64,000 nt of DNA from Lineus longissimus (taxonomy: Eukaryota > Nemertea > Pilidiophora > Heteronemertea > Lineidae), in assembly GCF_910592395.1 (NCBI RefSeq), contig NC_088308.1, positions 19,855,501-19,919,500 of the forward strand, written 5' to 3'. The notes below the pieces were generated by a model. It saw only the letters and a program-made list of their open reading frames with translations, was not told the origin of the DNA and made no database searches. This document shows positions 1 through 13,322 of this stretch, one piece after another. How positions within the stretch are numbered: the stretch's first letter is position 1; the number at the start of each line of letters is the position of its first letter. The position numbers were made by a program, and so were the translations under genes.

Positions 1-3000
1 ATGTCGACGGGGCAGGCAGCAGGACATAATCGGACTGGGTGTGACTGTCTCATCTCTCTAACTGTGTTAACAGGTCAGCAGGGCAGCCAACAGGACATAA
101 TCGGACAGGGTGTGACTTATTTCTCTTACCGTGTTAACAGGTCGGCAGGGCAGCCAGCTGGACATAATCGCGCTGGTTGTAACAGACTCGTCTCTCTCAA
201 CGTGGTGACAGGACGGCAGGGCAGCCAGCAGGACATAATCGGGCTGGTTGTGACAGTCTCATCTCTCTAACCGTGTTGACAGGTCGGCAGGGCAGCCAGC
301 AGGACATAATCAGGCTGGTTGTGAAAGTCCCGTCTCTCTCAACGTGTTGATATGACGACGCCTTTGACTGTCTCATCTTTCTAACCAGATTGAAATGACG
401 GAGAGGCAGCAAGTACTACACGCCATAATTAGGCAGTGTGTGACCGTCTTATCTTTCTCACAGTATTGACAAGACGGTGGGACAGGACATATTGGACTGG
501 GTGAGACTGTCTCATCCCTCTCACTGTGTTGCGGGACGGCGGGGCAGCCAGCAGGACATAATCGGGCTTGGTGTGACTGACTCATCTTTCTCACTGTGCT
601 TACATGTCGACGGGGCAGGCAGCAGGACATAATCGGACTGGGTGTGACTGTCTCATCTCTCTCACTGTGTTAACAGGTCAGCAGGGCAGCCAACAGGACA
701 TAATCGGACAGGGTGTGACTTATTTCTCTTACCGTGTTAACAGGTCGGCAGGGCAGCCAGCTGGACATAATCGCGCTGGTTGTAACAGACTCGTCTCTCT
801 CAACGTGGTGACAGGACGGCAGGGCAGCCAGCAGGACATAATCGGGCTGGTTGTGACAGTCTCATCTCTCTAACCGTGTTAACAGGTCGGCAGGGCAGCC
901 AGCAGGACATAATCAGGCTGGTTGTGAAAGTCCCGTCTCTCTCAACGTGTTGATATGACGACGCCTTTGACTGTCTCATCTTTCCAACCAGATTGAAATG
1001 ACGGAGGGGCAGCAAGTACTACACGCCATAATTAGGCAGTGTGTGACCGTCTTATCTTTCTCGCAGTGTTGACAGGACGGTTGGGTAGGACATAATTGAA
1101 CTGGTTGAGACTGTCTCATCTCTCTTACCGTGTTAACATGTCGGCAGGGCAGCCAGCAGGACATAATCGAGCTGGTTGTGACAGTCCCGTCTCTCTCAAC
1201 GTGTTGATAGGACGATGGGTTAGGCATAATCCGGCTGGCTTTGACAGTCCCATCTTTGTAACCAGATTGAAAGGTCGGAGGGGCAGCAAGCACGACACGC
1301 CATAATTAGGCAGTGTGTGACCGTCTTATCTTTCTCACAGTATTGACAGGACGGTGGGACAGGACATATTGGACTGGGTGAGACTGTCTCATCCCTCTCA
1401 CTGTGTTGCCGGGACGGCGGGGCAGCCAGCAGGACATAATCGGGCTTGGTGTGACTGACTCATCTTTCTCACCGTGCTTACATGTCGACGGGGCAGGCAG
1501 CAGGACATAATCGGACTGGGTGTGACTGTCTCATCTCTCTCACTGTGTTAACAGGTCAGCAGGGCAGCCAACAGGACATAATCGGACAGGGTGTGACTTA
1601 TTTCTCTTACCGTGTTAACAGGTCGGCAGGGCAGCCAGCTGGACATAATCGCGCTGGTTGTAACAGACTCGTCTCTCTCAACGTGGTGACAGGACGGCAG
1701 GGCAGCCAGCAGGACATAATCGGGCTGGTTGTGACAGTCTCATCTCTCTAACCGTGTTAACAGGTCGGCAGGGCAGCCAGCAGGACATAATCAGGCTGGT
1801 TGTGAAAGTCCCGTCTCTCTCAACGTGTTGATATGACGACGCCTTTGACTGTCTCATCTTTCTAACCAGATTGAAATGACAGAGGGGCAGCAAGTACTAC
1901 ACGCCATAATTAGGCAGTGTGTGACCGTCTTATCTTTCTCGCAGTGTTGACAGGACGGTTGGGTAGGACATAATTGGACTGGTTGAGACTGTCTCATCTC
2001 TCTTACCGTGTTAACATGTCGGCAGGGCAGCCAGCAGGACATAATCGAGCTGGTTGTGACAGTCCCGTCTCTCTCAACGTGTTGATAGGACGATGGGTTA
2101 GGCATAATCTGGCTGGCTTTGACAGTCCCATCTTTGTAACCAGATTGAAAGGTCGGAGGGGCAGCAAGCACGACACGCCATAATTAGGCAGTGTGTGACC
2201 GTCTTATCTTTCTCACAGTATTGACAGGACGGTGGGACAGGACATATTGGACTGGGTGAGACTGTCTCATCCCTCTCACTGTGTTGCCGGGACGGCGGGG
2301 CAGCCAGCAGGACATAATCGGGCTTGGTGTGACTGACTCATCATTCTCACTGTGCTTACATGTCGACGGGGCAGGCAGCAGGACATAATCGGACTGGGTG
2401 TGACTGTCTCATCTCTCTCACTGTGTTAACAGGTCAGAAGGACAGCCAACAGGACATAATCGGACAGGGTGTGACTTATTTCTCTTACCGTGTTAACAGG
2501 TCGGCAGGGCAGCCAGCTGGACATAATCGCGCTGGTTGTAACAGACTCGTCTCTCTCAACGTGGTGACAGGACGGCAGGGCAGCCAGCAGGACATAATCG
2601 GGCTGGTTGTGACAGTCTCATCTCTCTAACCGTGTTAACAGGTCGGCAGGGCAGCCAGCAGGACATAATCAGGCTGGTTGTGAAAGTCCCGTCTCTCTCA
2701 ACGTGTTGATATGACGACGCCTTTGACTGTCTCATCTTTCTAACCAGATTGAAATGACGGAGGGGCAGCAAGTACTACACGCCATAATTAGGCAGTGTGT
2801 GACCGTCTTATCTTTCTCACAGTATTGACAGGACGGTGGGACAGGACATATTGGACTGGGTGAGACTGTCTCATCCCTCTCACTGTGTTGCCGGGACGGC
2901 GGGGCAGCCAGCAGGACATAATCGGGCTTGGTGTGACTGACTCATCTTTCTCACTGTGCTTACATGTCGACGGGGCAGGCAGCAGGACATAATCGGACTG

Positions 3001-6000
3001 GGTGTGACTGTCTCATCTCTCTCACTGTGTTAACAGGTCAGCAGGGCAGCCAACAGGACATAATCGGACAGGGTGTGACTTATTTCTCTTACCGTGTTAA
3101 CAGGTCGGCAGGGCAGCCAGCTGGACATAATCGCGCTGGTTGTAACAGACTTGTCTCTCTCAACGTGGTGACAGGACGGCAGGGCAGCCAGCAGGACATA
3201 ATCGGGCTGGTTGTGACAGTCTCATCCCTCTAACCGTGTTAACAGGTCGGCAGGGCAGCCAGCAGGACATAATCAGGCTGGTTGTGAAAGTCCCGTCTCT
3301 CTCAACGTGTTGATATGACGACGCCTTTGACTGTCTCATCTTTCTAACCAGATTGAAATGACAGAGGGGCAGCAAGTACTACACGCCATAATTAGGCAGT
3401 GTGTGACCGTCTTATCTTTCTCGCAGTGTTGACAGGACGGTTGGGTAGGACATAATTGGACTGGTTGAGACTGTCTCATCTCTCTTACCGTGTTAACATG
3501 TCGGCAGGGCAGCCAGCAGGACATAATCGAGCTGGTTGTGACAGTCCCGTCTCTCTCAACGTGTTGATAGGACGATGGGTTAGGCATAATCTGGCTGGCT
3601 TTGACAGTCCCATCTTTGTAACCAGATTGAAAGGTCGGAGGGGCAGCAAGCACGACACGCCATAATTAGGCAGTGTGTGACCGTCTTATCTTTCTCACAG
3701 TATTGACAGGACGGTGGGACAGGACATATTGGACTGGGTGAGACTGTCTCATCCCTCTCACTGTGTTGCCGGGACGGCGGGGCAGCCAGCAGGACATAAT
3801 CGGGCTTGGTGTTACTGACTCATCATTCTCACTGTGCTTACATGTCGACGGGGCAGGCAGCAGGACATAATCGGACTGGGTGTGACTGTCTCATCTCTCT
3901 CACTGTGTTAACAGGTCAGAAGGACAGCCAACAGGACATAATCGGACAGGGTGTGACTTATTTCTCTTACCGTGTTAACAGGTCGGCAGGGCAGCCAGCT
4001 GGACATAATCGCGCTGGTTGTAACAGACTCGTCTCTCTCAACGTGGTGACAGGACGGCAGGGCAGCCAGCAGGACATAATCGGGCTGGTTGTGACAGTCT
4101 CATCTCTCTAACCGTGTTAACAGGTCGGCAGGGCAGCCAGCAGGACATAATCAGGCTGGTTGTGAAAGTCCCGTCTCTCTCAACGTGTTGATATGACGAC
4201 GCCTTTGACTGTCTCATCTTTCTAACCAGATTGAAATGACGGAGGGGCAGCAAGTACTACACGCCATAATTAGGCAGTGTGTGACCGTCTTATCTTTCTC
4301 ACAGTATTGACAGGACGGTGGGACAGGACATATTGGACTGGGTGAGACTGTCTCATCCCTCTCACTGTGTTGCCGGGACGGCGGGGCAGCCAGCAGGACA
4401 TAATCGGGCTTGGTGTGACTGACTCATCTTTCTCACTGTGCTTACATGTCGACGGGGCAGGCAGCAGGACATAATCGGACTGGGTGTGACTGTCTCATCT
4501 CTCTCACTGTGTTAACAGGTCAGCAGGGCAGCCAACAGGACATAATCGGACAGGGTGTGACTTATTTCTCTTACCGTGTTAACAGTTCGGCAGGGCAGCC
4601 AGCTGGACATAATCGCGCTGGTTGTAACAGACTCGTCTCTCTCAACGTGGTGACAGGACGGCAGGGCAGCCAGCAGGACATAATCGGGCTGGTTGTGACA
4701 GTCTCATCTCTCTAACCGTGTTAACAGGTCGACAGGGCAGCCAGCAGGACATAATCAGGCTGGTTGTGAAAGTCCCGTCTCTCTCAACGTGTTGATATGA
4801 CGACGCCTTTGACTGTCTCATCTTTCCAACCAGATTGAAATGACGGAGGGGCAGCAAGTACTACACGCCATAATTAGGCAGTGTGTGACCGTCTTATCTT
4901 TCTCGCTGTGTTGACAGGACGGTTGGGTAGGACATAATTGGACTGGTTGAGACTGTCTCATCTCTCTTACCGTGTTAACATGTCGGCAGGGCAGCCAGCA
5001 GGACATAATCGAGCTGGTTGTGACAGTCCCGTCTCTCTCAACGTGTTGATAGGACGATGGGTTAGGCATAATCCGGCTGGCTTTGACAGTCCCATCTTTG
5101 TAACCAGATTGAAAGGTCGGAGGGGCAGCAAGCACGACACGCCATAATTAGGCAGTGTGTGACCGTCTTATCTTTCTCACAGTATTGACAGGACGGTGGG
5201 ACAGGACATATTGGACTGGGTGAGACTGTCTCATCCCTCTCACTGTGTTGCCGGGACGGCGGGGCAGCCAGCAGGACATAATCGGGCTTGGTGTGACTGA
5301 CTCATCTTTCTCACCGTGCTTACATGTCGACGGGGCAGGCAGCAGGACATAATCGGACTGGGTGTGACTGTCTCATCTCTCTCACTGTGTTAACAGGTCA
5401 GCAGGGCAGCCAACAGGACATAATCGGACAGGGTGTGACTTATTTCTCTTACCGTGTTAACAGGTCGGCAGGGCAGCCAGCTGGACATAATCGCGCTGGT
5501 TGTAACAGACTCGTCTCTCTCAACGTGGTGACAGGACGGCAGGGCAGCCAGCAGGACATAATCGGGCTGGTTGTGACAGTCTCATCTCTCTAACCGTGTT
5601 AACAGGTCGGCAGGGCAGTCAGCAGGACATAATCAGGCTGGTTGTGAAAGTCCCGTCTCTCTCATCGTGTTGATATGACGACGCCTTTGACTGTCTCATC
5701 TTTCTAACCAGATTGAAATGACGGAGGGGCAGCAAGTACTACACGCCATAATTAGGCAGTGTGTGACCGTCTTATCTTTCTCGCAGTGTTGACAGGACGG
5801 TTGGGTAGGACATAATTGGACTGGTTGAGACTGTCTCATCTCTCTTACCGTGTTAACATGTCGGCAGGGCAGCCAGCAGGACATAATCGAGCTGGTTGTG
5901 ACAGTCCCGTCTCTCTCAACGTGTTGATAGGACGATGGGGGCAGGCAGCAGGACATAATCGGACTGGGTGTGACTGTCTCATCTCTCTCACTGTGTTAAC

Positions 6001-9000
6001 AGGTCAGCAGGGCAGCCAACAGGACATAATCGGACAGGGTGTGACTTATTTCTCTTACCGTGTTAACAGGTCGGCAGGGCAGCCAGCTGGACATAATCGC
6101 GCTGGTTGTAACAGACTTGTCTCTCTCAACGTGGTGACAGGACGGCAGGGCAGCCAGCAGGACATAATCGGGCTGGTTGTGACAGTCTCATCCCTCTAAC
6201 CGTGTTAACAGGTCGGCAGGGCAGCCAGCAGGACATAATCAGGCTGGTTGTGAAAGTCCCGTCTCTCTCAACGTGTTGATATGACGACGCCTTTGACTGT
6301 CTCATCTTTCTAACCAGATTGAAATGACAGAGGGGCAGCAAGTACTACACGCCATAATTAGGCAGTGTGTGACCGTCTTATCTTTCTCGCAGTGTTGACA
6401 GGACGGTTGGGTAGGACATAATTGGACTGGTTGAGACTGTCTCATCTCTCTTACCGTGTTAACATGTCGGCAGGGCAGCCAGCAGGACATAATCGAGCTG
6501 GTTGTGACAGTCCCGTCTCTCTCAACGTGTTGATAGGACGATGGGTTAGGCATAATCTGGCTGGCTTTGACAGTCCCATCTTTGTAACCAGATTGAAAGG
6601 TCGGAGGGGCAGCAAGCACGACACGCCATAATTAGGCAGTGTGTGACCGTCTTATCTTTCTCACAGTATTGACAGGACGGTGGGACAGGACATATTGGAC
6701 TGGGTGAGACTGTCTCATCCCTCTCACTGTGTTGCCGGGACGGCGGGGCAGCCAGCAGGACATAATCGGGCTTGGTGTTACTGACTCATCATTCTCACTG
6801 TGCTTACATGTCGACGGGGCAGGCAGCAGGACATAATCGGACTGGGTGTGACTGTCTCATCTCTCTCACTGTGTTAACAGGTCAGAAGGACAGCCAACAG
6901 GACATAATCGGACAGGGTGTGACTTATTTCTCTTACCGTGTTAACAGGTCGGCAGGGCAGCCAGCTGGACATAATCGCGCTGGTTGTAACAGACTCGTCT
7001 CTCTCAACGTGGTGACAGGACGGCAGGGCAGCCAGCAGGACATAATCGGGCTGGTTGTGACAGTCTCATCTCTCTAACCGTGTTAACAGGTCGGCAGGGC
7101 AGCCAGCAGGACATAATCAGGCTGGTTGTGAAAGTCCCGTCTCTCTCAACGTGTTGATATGACGACGCCTTTGACTGTCTCATCTTTCTAACCAGATTGA
7201 AATGACGGAGGGGCAGCAAGTACTACACGCCATAATTAGGCAGTGTGTGACCGTCTTATCTTTCTCACAGTATTGACAGGACGGTGGGACAGGACATATT
7301 GGACTGGGTGAGACTGTCTCATCCCTCTCACTGTGTTGCCGGGACGGCGGGGCAGCCAGCAGGACATAATCGGGCTTGGTGTGACTGACTCATCTTTCTC
7401 ACTGTGCTTACATGTCGACGGGGCAGGCAGCAGGACATAATCGGACTGGGTGTGACTGTCTCATCTCTCTCACTGTGTTAACAGGTCAGCAGGGCAGCCA
7501 ACAGGACATAATCGGACAGGGTGTGACTTATTTCTCTTACCGTGTTAACAGTTCGGCAGGGCAGCCAGCTGGACATAATCGCGCTGGTTGTAACAGACTC
7601 GTCTCTCTCAAGGTGGTGACAGGACGGCAGGGCAGCCAGCAGGACATAATCGGGCTGGTTGTGACAGTCTCATCTCTCTAACCGTGTTAACAGGTCGACA
7701 GGGCAGCCAGCAGGACATAATCAGGCTGGTTGTGAAAGTCCCGTCTCTCTCAACGTGTTGATATGACGACGCCTTTGACTGTCTCATCTTTCCAACCAGA
7801 TTGAAATGACGGAGGGGCAGCAAGTACTACACGCCATAATTAGGCAGTGTGTGACCGTCTTATCTTTCTCGCTGTGTTGACAGGACGGTTGGGTAGGACA
7901 TAATTGGACTGGTTGAGACTGTCTCATCTCTCTTACCGTGTTAACATGTCGGCAGGGCAGCCAGCAGGACATAATCGAGCTGGTTGTGACAGTCCCGTCT
8001 CTCTCAACGTGTTGATAGGACGATGGGTTAGGCATAATCCGGCTGGCTTTGACAGTCCCATCTTTGTAACCAGATTGAAAGGTCGGAGGGGCAGCAAGCA
8101 CGACACGCCATAATTAGGCAGTGTGTGACCGTCTTATCTTTCTCACAGTATTGACAGGACGGTGGGACAGGACATATTGGACTGGGTGAGACTGTCTCAT
8201 CCCTCTCACTGTGTTGCCGGGACGGCGGGGCAGCCAGCAGGACATAATCGGGCTTGGTGTGACTGACTCATCTTTCTCACCGTGCTTACATGTCGACGGG
8301 GCAGGCAGCAGGACATAATCGGACTGGGTGTGACTGTCTCATCTCTCTCACTGTGTTAACAGGTCAGCAGGGCAGCCAACAGGACATAATCGGACAGGGT
8401 GTGACTTATTTCTCTTACCGTGTTAACAGGTCGGCAGGGCAGCCAGCTGGACATAATCGCGCTGGTTGTAACAGACTCGTCTCTCTCAACGTGGTGACAG
8501 GACGGCAGGGCAGCCAGCAGGACATAATCGGGCTGGTTGTGACAGTCTCATCTCTCTAACCGTGTTAACAGGTCGGCAGGGCAGTCAGCAGGACATAATC
8601 AGGCTGGTTGTGAAAGTCCCGTCTCTCTCATCGTGTTGATATGACGACGCCTTTGACTGTCTCATCTTTCTAACCAGATTGAAATGACGGAGGGGCAGCA
8701 AGTACTACACGCCATAATTAGGCAGTGTGTGACCGTCTTATCTTTCTCGCAGTGTTGACAGGACGGTTGGGTAGGACATAATTGGACTGGTTGAGACTGT
8801 CTCATCTCTCTTACCGTGTTAACATGTCGGCAGGGCAGCCAGCAGGACATAATCGAGCTGGTTGTGACAGTCCCGTCTCTCTCAACGTGTTGATAGGACG
8901 ATGGGTTAGGCATAATCCGGCTGGCTTTGACAGTCCCATCTTTGTAACCAGATTGAAAGGTCGGAGGGGCAGCAAGCACGACACGCCATAATTAGGCAGT

Positions 9001-11802
9001 GTGTGACCGTCTTATCTTTCTCACAGTATTGACAGGACGGTGGGACAGGACATATTGGACTGGGTGAGACTGTCTCATCCCTCTCACTGTGTTGCCGGGA
9101 CGGCGGGGCAGCCAGCAGGACATAATCGGGCTTGGTGTGACTGACTCATCTTTCTCACCGTGCTTACATGTCGACGGGGCAGGCAGCAGGACATAATCGG
9201 ACTGGGTGTGACTGTCTCATCTCTCTCACTGTGTTAACAGGTCAGCAGGGCAGCCAACAGGACATAATCGGACAGGGTGTGACTTATTTCTCTTACCGTG
9301 TTAACAGGTCGGCAGGGCAGCCAGCTGGACATAATCGCGCTGGTTGTAACAGACTCGTCTCTCTCAACGTGGTGACAGGACGGCAGGGCAGCCAGCAGGA
9401 CATAATCGGGCTGGTTGTGACAGTCTCATCTCTCTAACCGTGTTAACAGGTCGGCAGGGCAGTCAGCAGGACATAATCAGGCTGGTTGTGAAAGTCCCGT
9501 CTCTCTCATCGTGTTGATATGACGACGCCTTTGACTGTCTCATCTTTCTAACCAGATTGAAATGACGGAGGGGCAGCAAGTACTACACGCCATAATTAGG
9601 CAGTGTGTGACCGTCTTATCTTTCTCGCAGTGTTGACAGGACGGTTGGGTAGGACATAATTGAACTGGTTGAGACTGTCTCATCTCTCTTACCGTGTTAA
9701 CATGTCGGCAGGGCAGCCAGCAGGACATAATCGAGCTGGTTGTGACAGTCCCGTCTCTCTCAACGTGTTGATAGGACGATGGGTTAGGCATAATCCGGCT
9801 GGCTTTGACAGTCCCATCTTTGTAACCAGATTGAAAGGTCGGAGGGGCAGCAAGCACGACACGCCAAAATTAGGCAGTGTGTGACCGTCTTATCTTTCTC
9901 ACAGTATTGACAGGACGGTGGGACAGGACATATTGGACTGGGTGAGACTGTCTCATCCCTCTCACTGTGTTGCCGGGACGGCGGGGCAGCCAGCAGGACA
10001 TAATCGGGCTTGGTGTGACTGACTCATCTTTCTCACCGTGCTTACATGTCGACGGGGCAGGCAGCAGGACATAATCGGACTGGGTGTGACTGTCTCATCT
10101 CTCTCACTGTGTTAACAGGTCAGCAGGGCAGCCAACAGGACATAATCGGACAGGGTGTGACTTATTTCTCTTACCGTGTTAACAGGTCGGCAGGGCAGCC
10201 AGCTGGACATAATCGCGCTGGTTGTAACAGACTCGTCTCTCTCAACGTGGTGACAGGACGGCAGGGCAGCCAGCAGGACATAATCGGGCTGGTTGTGACA
10301 GTCTCATCTCTCTAACCGTGTTGACAGGTCGGCAGGGCAGTCAGCAGGACATAATCAAGCTGGTTGTGAAAGTCCCGTCTCTCTCATCGTGTTGATATGA
10401 CGACGCCTTTGACTGTCTCATCTTTCTAACCAGATTGAAATGACGGAGGGGCAGCAAGTACTACACGCCATAATTAGGCAGTGTGTGACCGTCTTATCTT
10501 TCTCGCAGTGTTGACAGGACGGTTGGGTAGGACATAATTGGACTGGTTGAGACTGTCTCATCTCTCTTACCGTGTTAACATGTCGGCAGGGCAGCCAGCA
10601 GGACATAATCGAGCTGGTTGTGACAGTCCCGTCTCTCTCAACGTGTTGATAGGACGATGGGTTAGGCATAATCTGGCTGGCTTTGACAGTCCCATCTTTG
10701 TAACCAGATTGAAAGGTCGGAGGGGCAGCAAGTACTACACGCCATAATTAGGCAGTGTGTGGCCGTCTTATCTTTCTCACAGTATTGACAGGACGGTGGG
10801 ACAGGACATATTGGACTGGGTGAGACTGTCTCATCCCTCTCACTGTGTTGCCGGGACGGCGGGGCAGCCAGCAGGACATAATCGGGCTTGGTGTGACTGA
10901 CTCATCTTTCTCACTGTGCTTACATGTCGACGGGGCAGGCAGCAGGACATAATCGGACTGGGTGTGACTGTCTCATCTCTCTCACTGTGTTAACAGGTCA
11001 GCAGGGCAGCCAACAGGACATAATCGGACAGGGTGTGACTTATTTCTCTTACCGTGTTAACAGGTCGGCAGGGCAGCCAGCTGGACATAATCGCGCTGGT
11101 TGTAACAGACTCGTCTCTCTCAACGTGGTGACAGGACGGCAGGGCAGCCAGCAGGACATAATCGGGCTGGTTGTGACAGTCTCATCTCTCTAACCGTGTT
11201 AACAGGTCGGCAGGGCAGCCAGCAGGACATAATCAGGCTGGTTGTGAAAGTCCCGTCTCTCTCATCGTGTTGATATGACGACGCCTTTGACTGTCTCATC
11301 TTTCTAACCAGATTGAAATGACGGAGGGGCAGCAAGTACTACACGCCATAATTAGGCAGTGTGTGACCGTCTTATCTTTCTCGCAGTGTTGACAGGACGG
11401 TTGGGTAGGACATAATTGGACTGGTTGAGACTGTCTCATCTCTCTTACCGTGTTAACATGTCGGCAGGGCAGCCAGCAGGACATAATCGAGCTGGTTGTG
11501 ACAGTTCCGTCTCTCTCAACGTGTTGATAGGACGATGGGTTAGGCATAATCTGGCTGGCTTTGACAGTCCCATCTTTGTAACCAGATTGAAAGGTCGGAG
11601 GGGCAGCAAGCACGACACGCCATAATTAGGCAGTGTGTGACCGTCTTATCTTTCTCACAGTATTGACAGGACGGTGGGACAGGACATATTGGACTGGGTG
11701 AGACTGTCTCATCCCTCTCACTGTGTTGCCGGGACGGCGGGGCTGCCAGCAGGACATAATCGGGCTTGGTGTGACTGACTCATCTTTCTCACTGTGCTTA
11801 CA
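1..11802. repeat. Higher-order satellite array (71-base monomer, 878-base unit)
   Basis: The region is a continuous head-to-tail array. A degenerate monomer of about 67-71 bases, recognisable by GGACATAATC and a pyrimidine stretch such as TCTCATCTCTCT, is organised into a higher-order unit. Unit starts (CATGTCGACGGGGCAGG) fall at about 1, 604, 1482, 2360, 2964, 3842, 4446, 5324, 6808, 7412, 8290, 9168, 10046 and 10924, with one junction unit near 5935. Spacing is therefore 878 or about 604. The short units lack 274 bases between two copies of a GCCATAATTAGGCAGTGTG segment inside the long unit, as expected from recombination between them. The array is cut by the window start and ends sharply near 11802. 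Reading frames are open on both strands because the unit lacks stops in those phases. I see no gene here. Units differ by only a few percent, which implies recent amplification. Confidence 0.95.
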
Positions 11803-12900
11803 TGGTTGTTCACCAGCAAGAGACTGATTGAGACGGTCACATCCACTTTAAAATTTAGTCATTCAGGGCAACAAAACAAGGTAGATGGAGGCTGCTTGTT
11901 CTCGAAGGGACTTGGTGAAGTACTGCTATGAATGCGCACAGAAAACGAGACAGTAGTGTGTCCACACAATGCAGTGGGGAACAGTGCCCCCGTATACATG
12001 CTTCCCGAAATTGGTGGCTTGCACTGGAACTAACTTTTTCCCCCTTGTCCGTCATTAAAGGCATTCAAGTGTGTTGGTCAACCATGACTATCTCCTTTGT
12101 CCCTCAACCATGAGGCCTAGTTTCCCCTTATGACATCACTATTTCGGACACTCAGCGCCCCATTTCTGGAAAGGTGTATACGACTATGGTAATATTCAGA
12201 GCAGAAGTACGGGTACACAAAATCGGGCCAAGGATATTGAGGTTTGAATGGGGACCATGGGTAATGGGATGAACGGCTGATCATCGGAACATATCGAGAG
12301 TGTGATCTTATCTTCAGAATTTATCCTCGGAGCCAAAGAACCGACACGTCTCTCGATATCCATCCTGTCATGGATCATGGAAACGCAAAGGATCCTTTCA
12401 GGACTCAGTCAATAGGAGGCAGAGTCCAGTTAGCCTGGCACTCGCTCTATAACGATCAGTTACAAGCGGTCGACCCAATGCATGGTATTATGCATAGTAT
12501 TATGCATAGTAGGCTACCCGTTGCCACCCAGCAACGATTCCCAACTTTGAAGTAATGCACAATGACAAGATATAGTCTGGTGTGAAGTATATTTTCTATA
12601 CAATATAACACAAATACATGCTTTTGTTATTAACAAAACCAAGCTCTGTATATATAAAAGACATCTCAATTCTTTTTGTTTTTCCTAAAAATGTTGTCAA
12701 CGCCACCCCTTAATTCTCTGTGACCAGCACTGCCATTTAAAATTCATAACAGTTTTTTTTTTCATTATCAGCCAATAAAATCAACAAGTTCCGTATTTTG
12801 ACCAGGCAGCGCCAAGATATAAACCAACAAGACACATTGTTCTATTTCCACAATTTGTCTCAAGTAAACAACTTCTAACAAAAAGATAAAAGTCTCAACA
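11803..12900. other. Non-coding spacer between satellite and nucleolin-like gene
   Basis: Unique-looking sequence follows the abrupt end of the satellite. It contains a small direct repeat, TATTATGCATAG, near 12487-12512 and several A/T runs. No open frame has splice signals or recognisable family motifs. The right part probably includes the 3' flank of the minus-strand nucleolin-like gene. I see no canonical minus-strand AATAAA in it. Confidence 0.5.
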
Positions 12901-13322
12901 AGTACATACTAGACCACCTCTAGTTCTCGCCCAAACACTGTCACTTGACAACAGTAAAAACCCCACATGAACACACTAGTACGATTGACTATAATACCCC
13001 TTTTCAAGATACCAGCCAGAGGCTTTAAGAAAAACTTGACTCGAGAAAATAAAACAAACATTTTGGTTGGAATGTTGAGAACAAGGTGACTCGTGCGATA
13101 TGATGAGACCATCTCCTAAACTAGAGTTTTTCTTAGATTTACAATTTTTTTGTTTGGAAAAGTCATGTTTCACAACATTTTGTCCATGATAATACCAAAG
13201 TCTAGTCTCAGTCAATGACAACACAGACAATGTTCATAAGAACAACACTTATCACACACAACCAATGTTTATGTCTTTGTTTCCACAAATGTTCCAAGAA
13301 ATGTCCTTTGAAATATCTGAAT
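12901..13322 (-). other. Probable 3' UTR of the nucleolin-like gene
   Basis: The sequence directly follows the TAG stop (13323-13325) in transcript direction and has no further exon signals. The 3' end is not fixed, because no clear minus-strand AATAAA is visible nearby, although weaker A/T-rich variants are present. Short open frames here read on both strands and show no motifs. Confidence 0.4.

Noticed and set aside
1-11800. Repeated open frames of 69-127 codons on both strands in the satellite
   Set aside because: They recur with every unit, overlap in opposite strands, have no domain and arise because the monomer lacks stops. They are repeat shadows, not genes.
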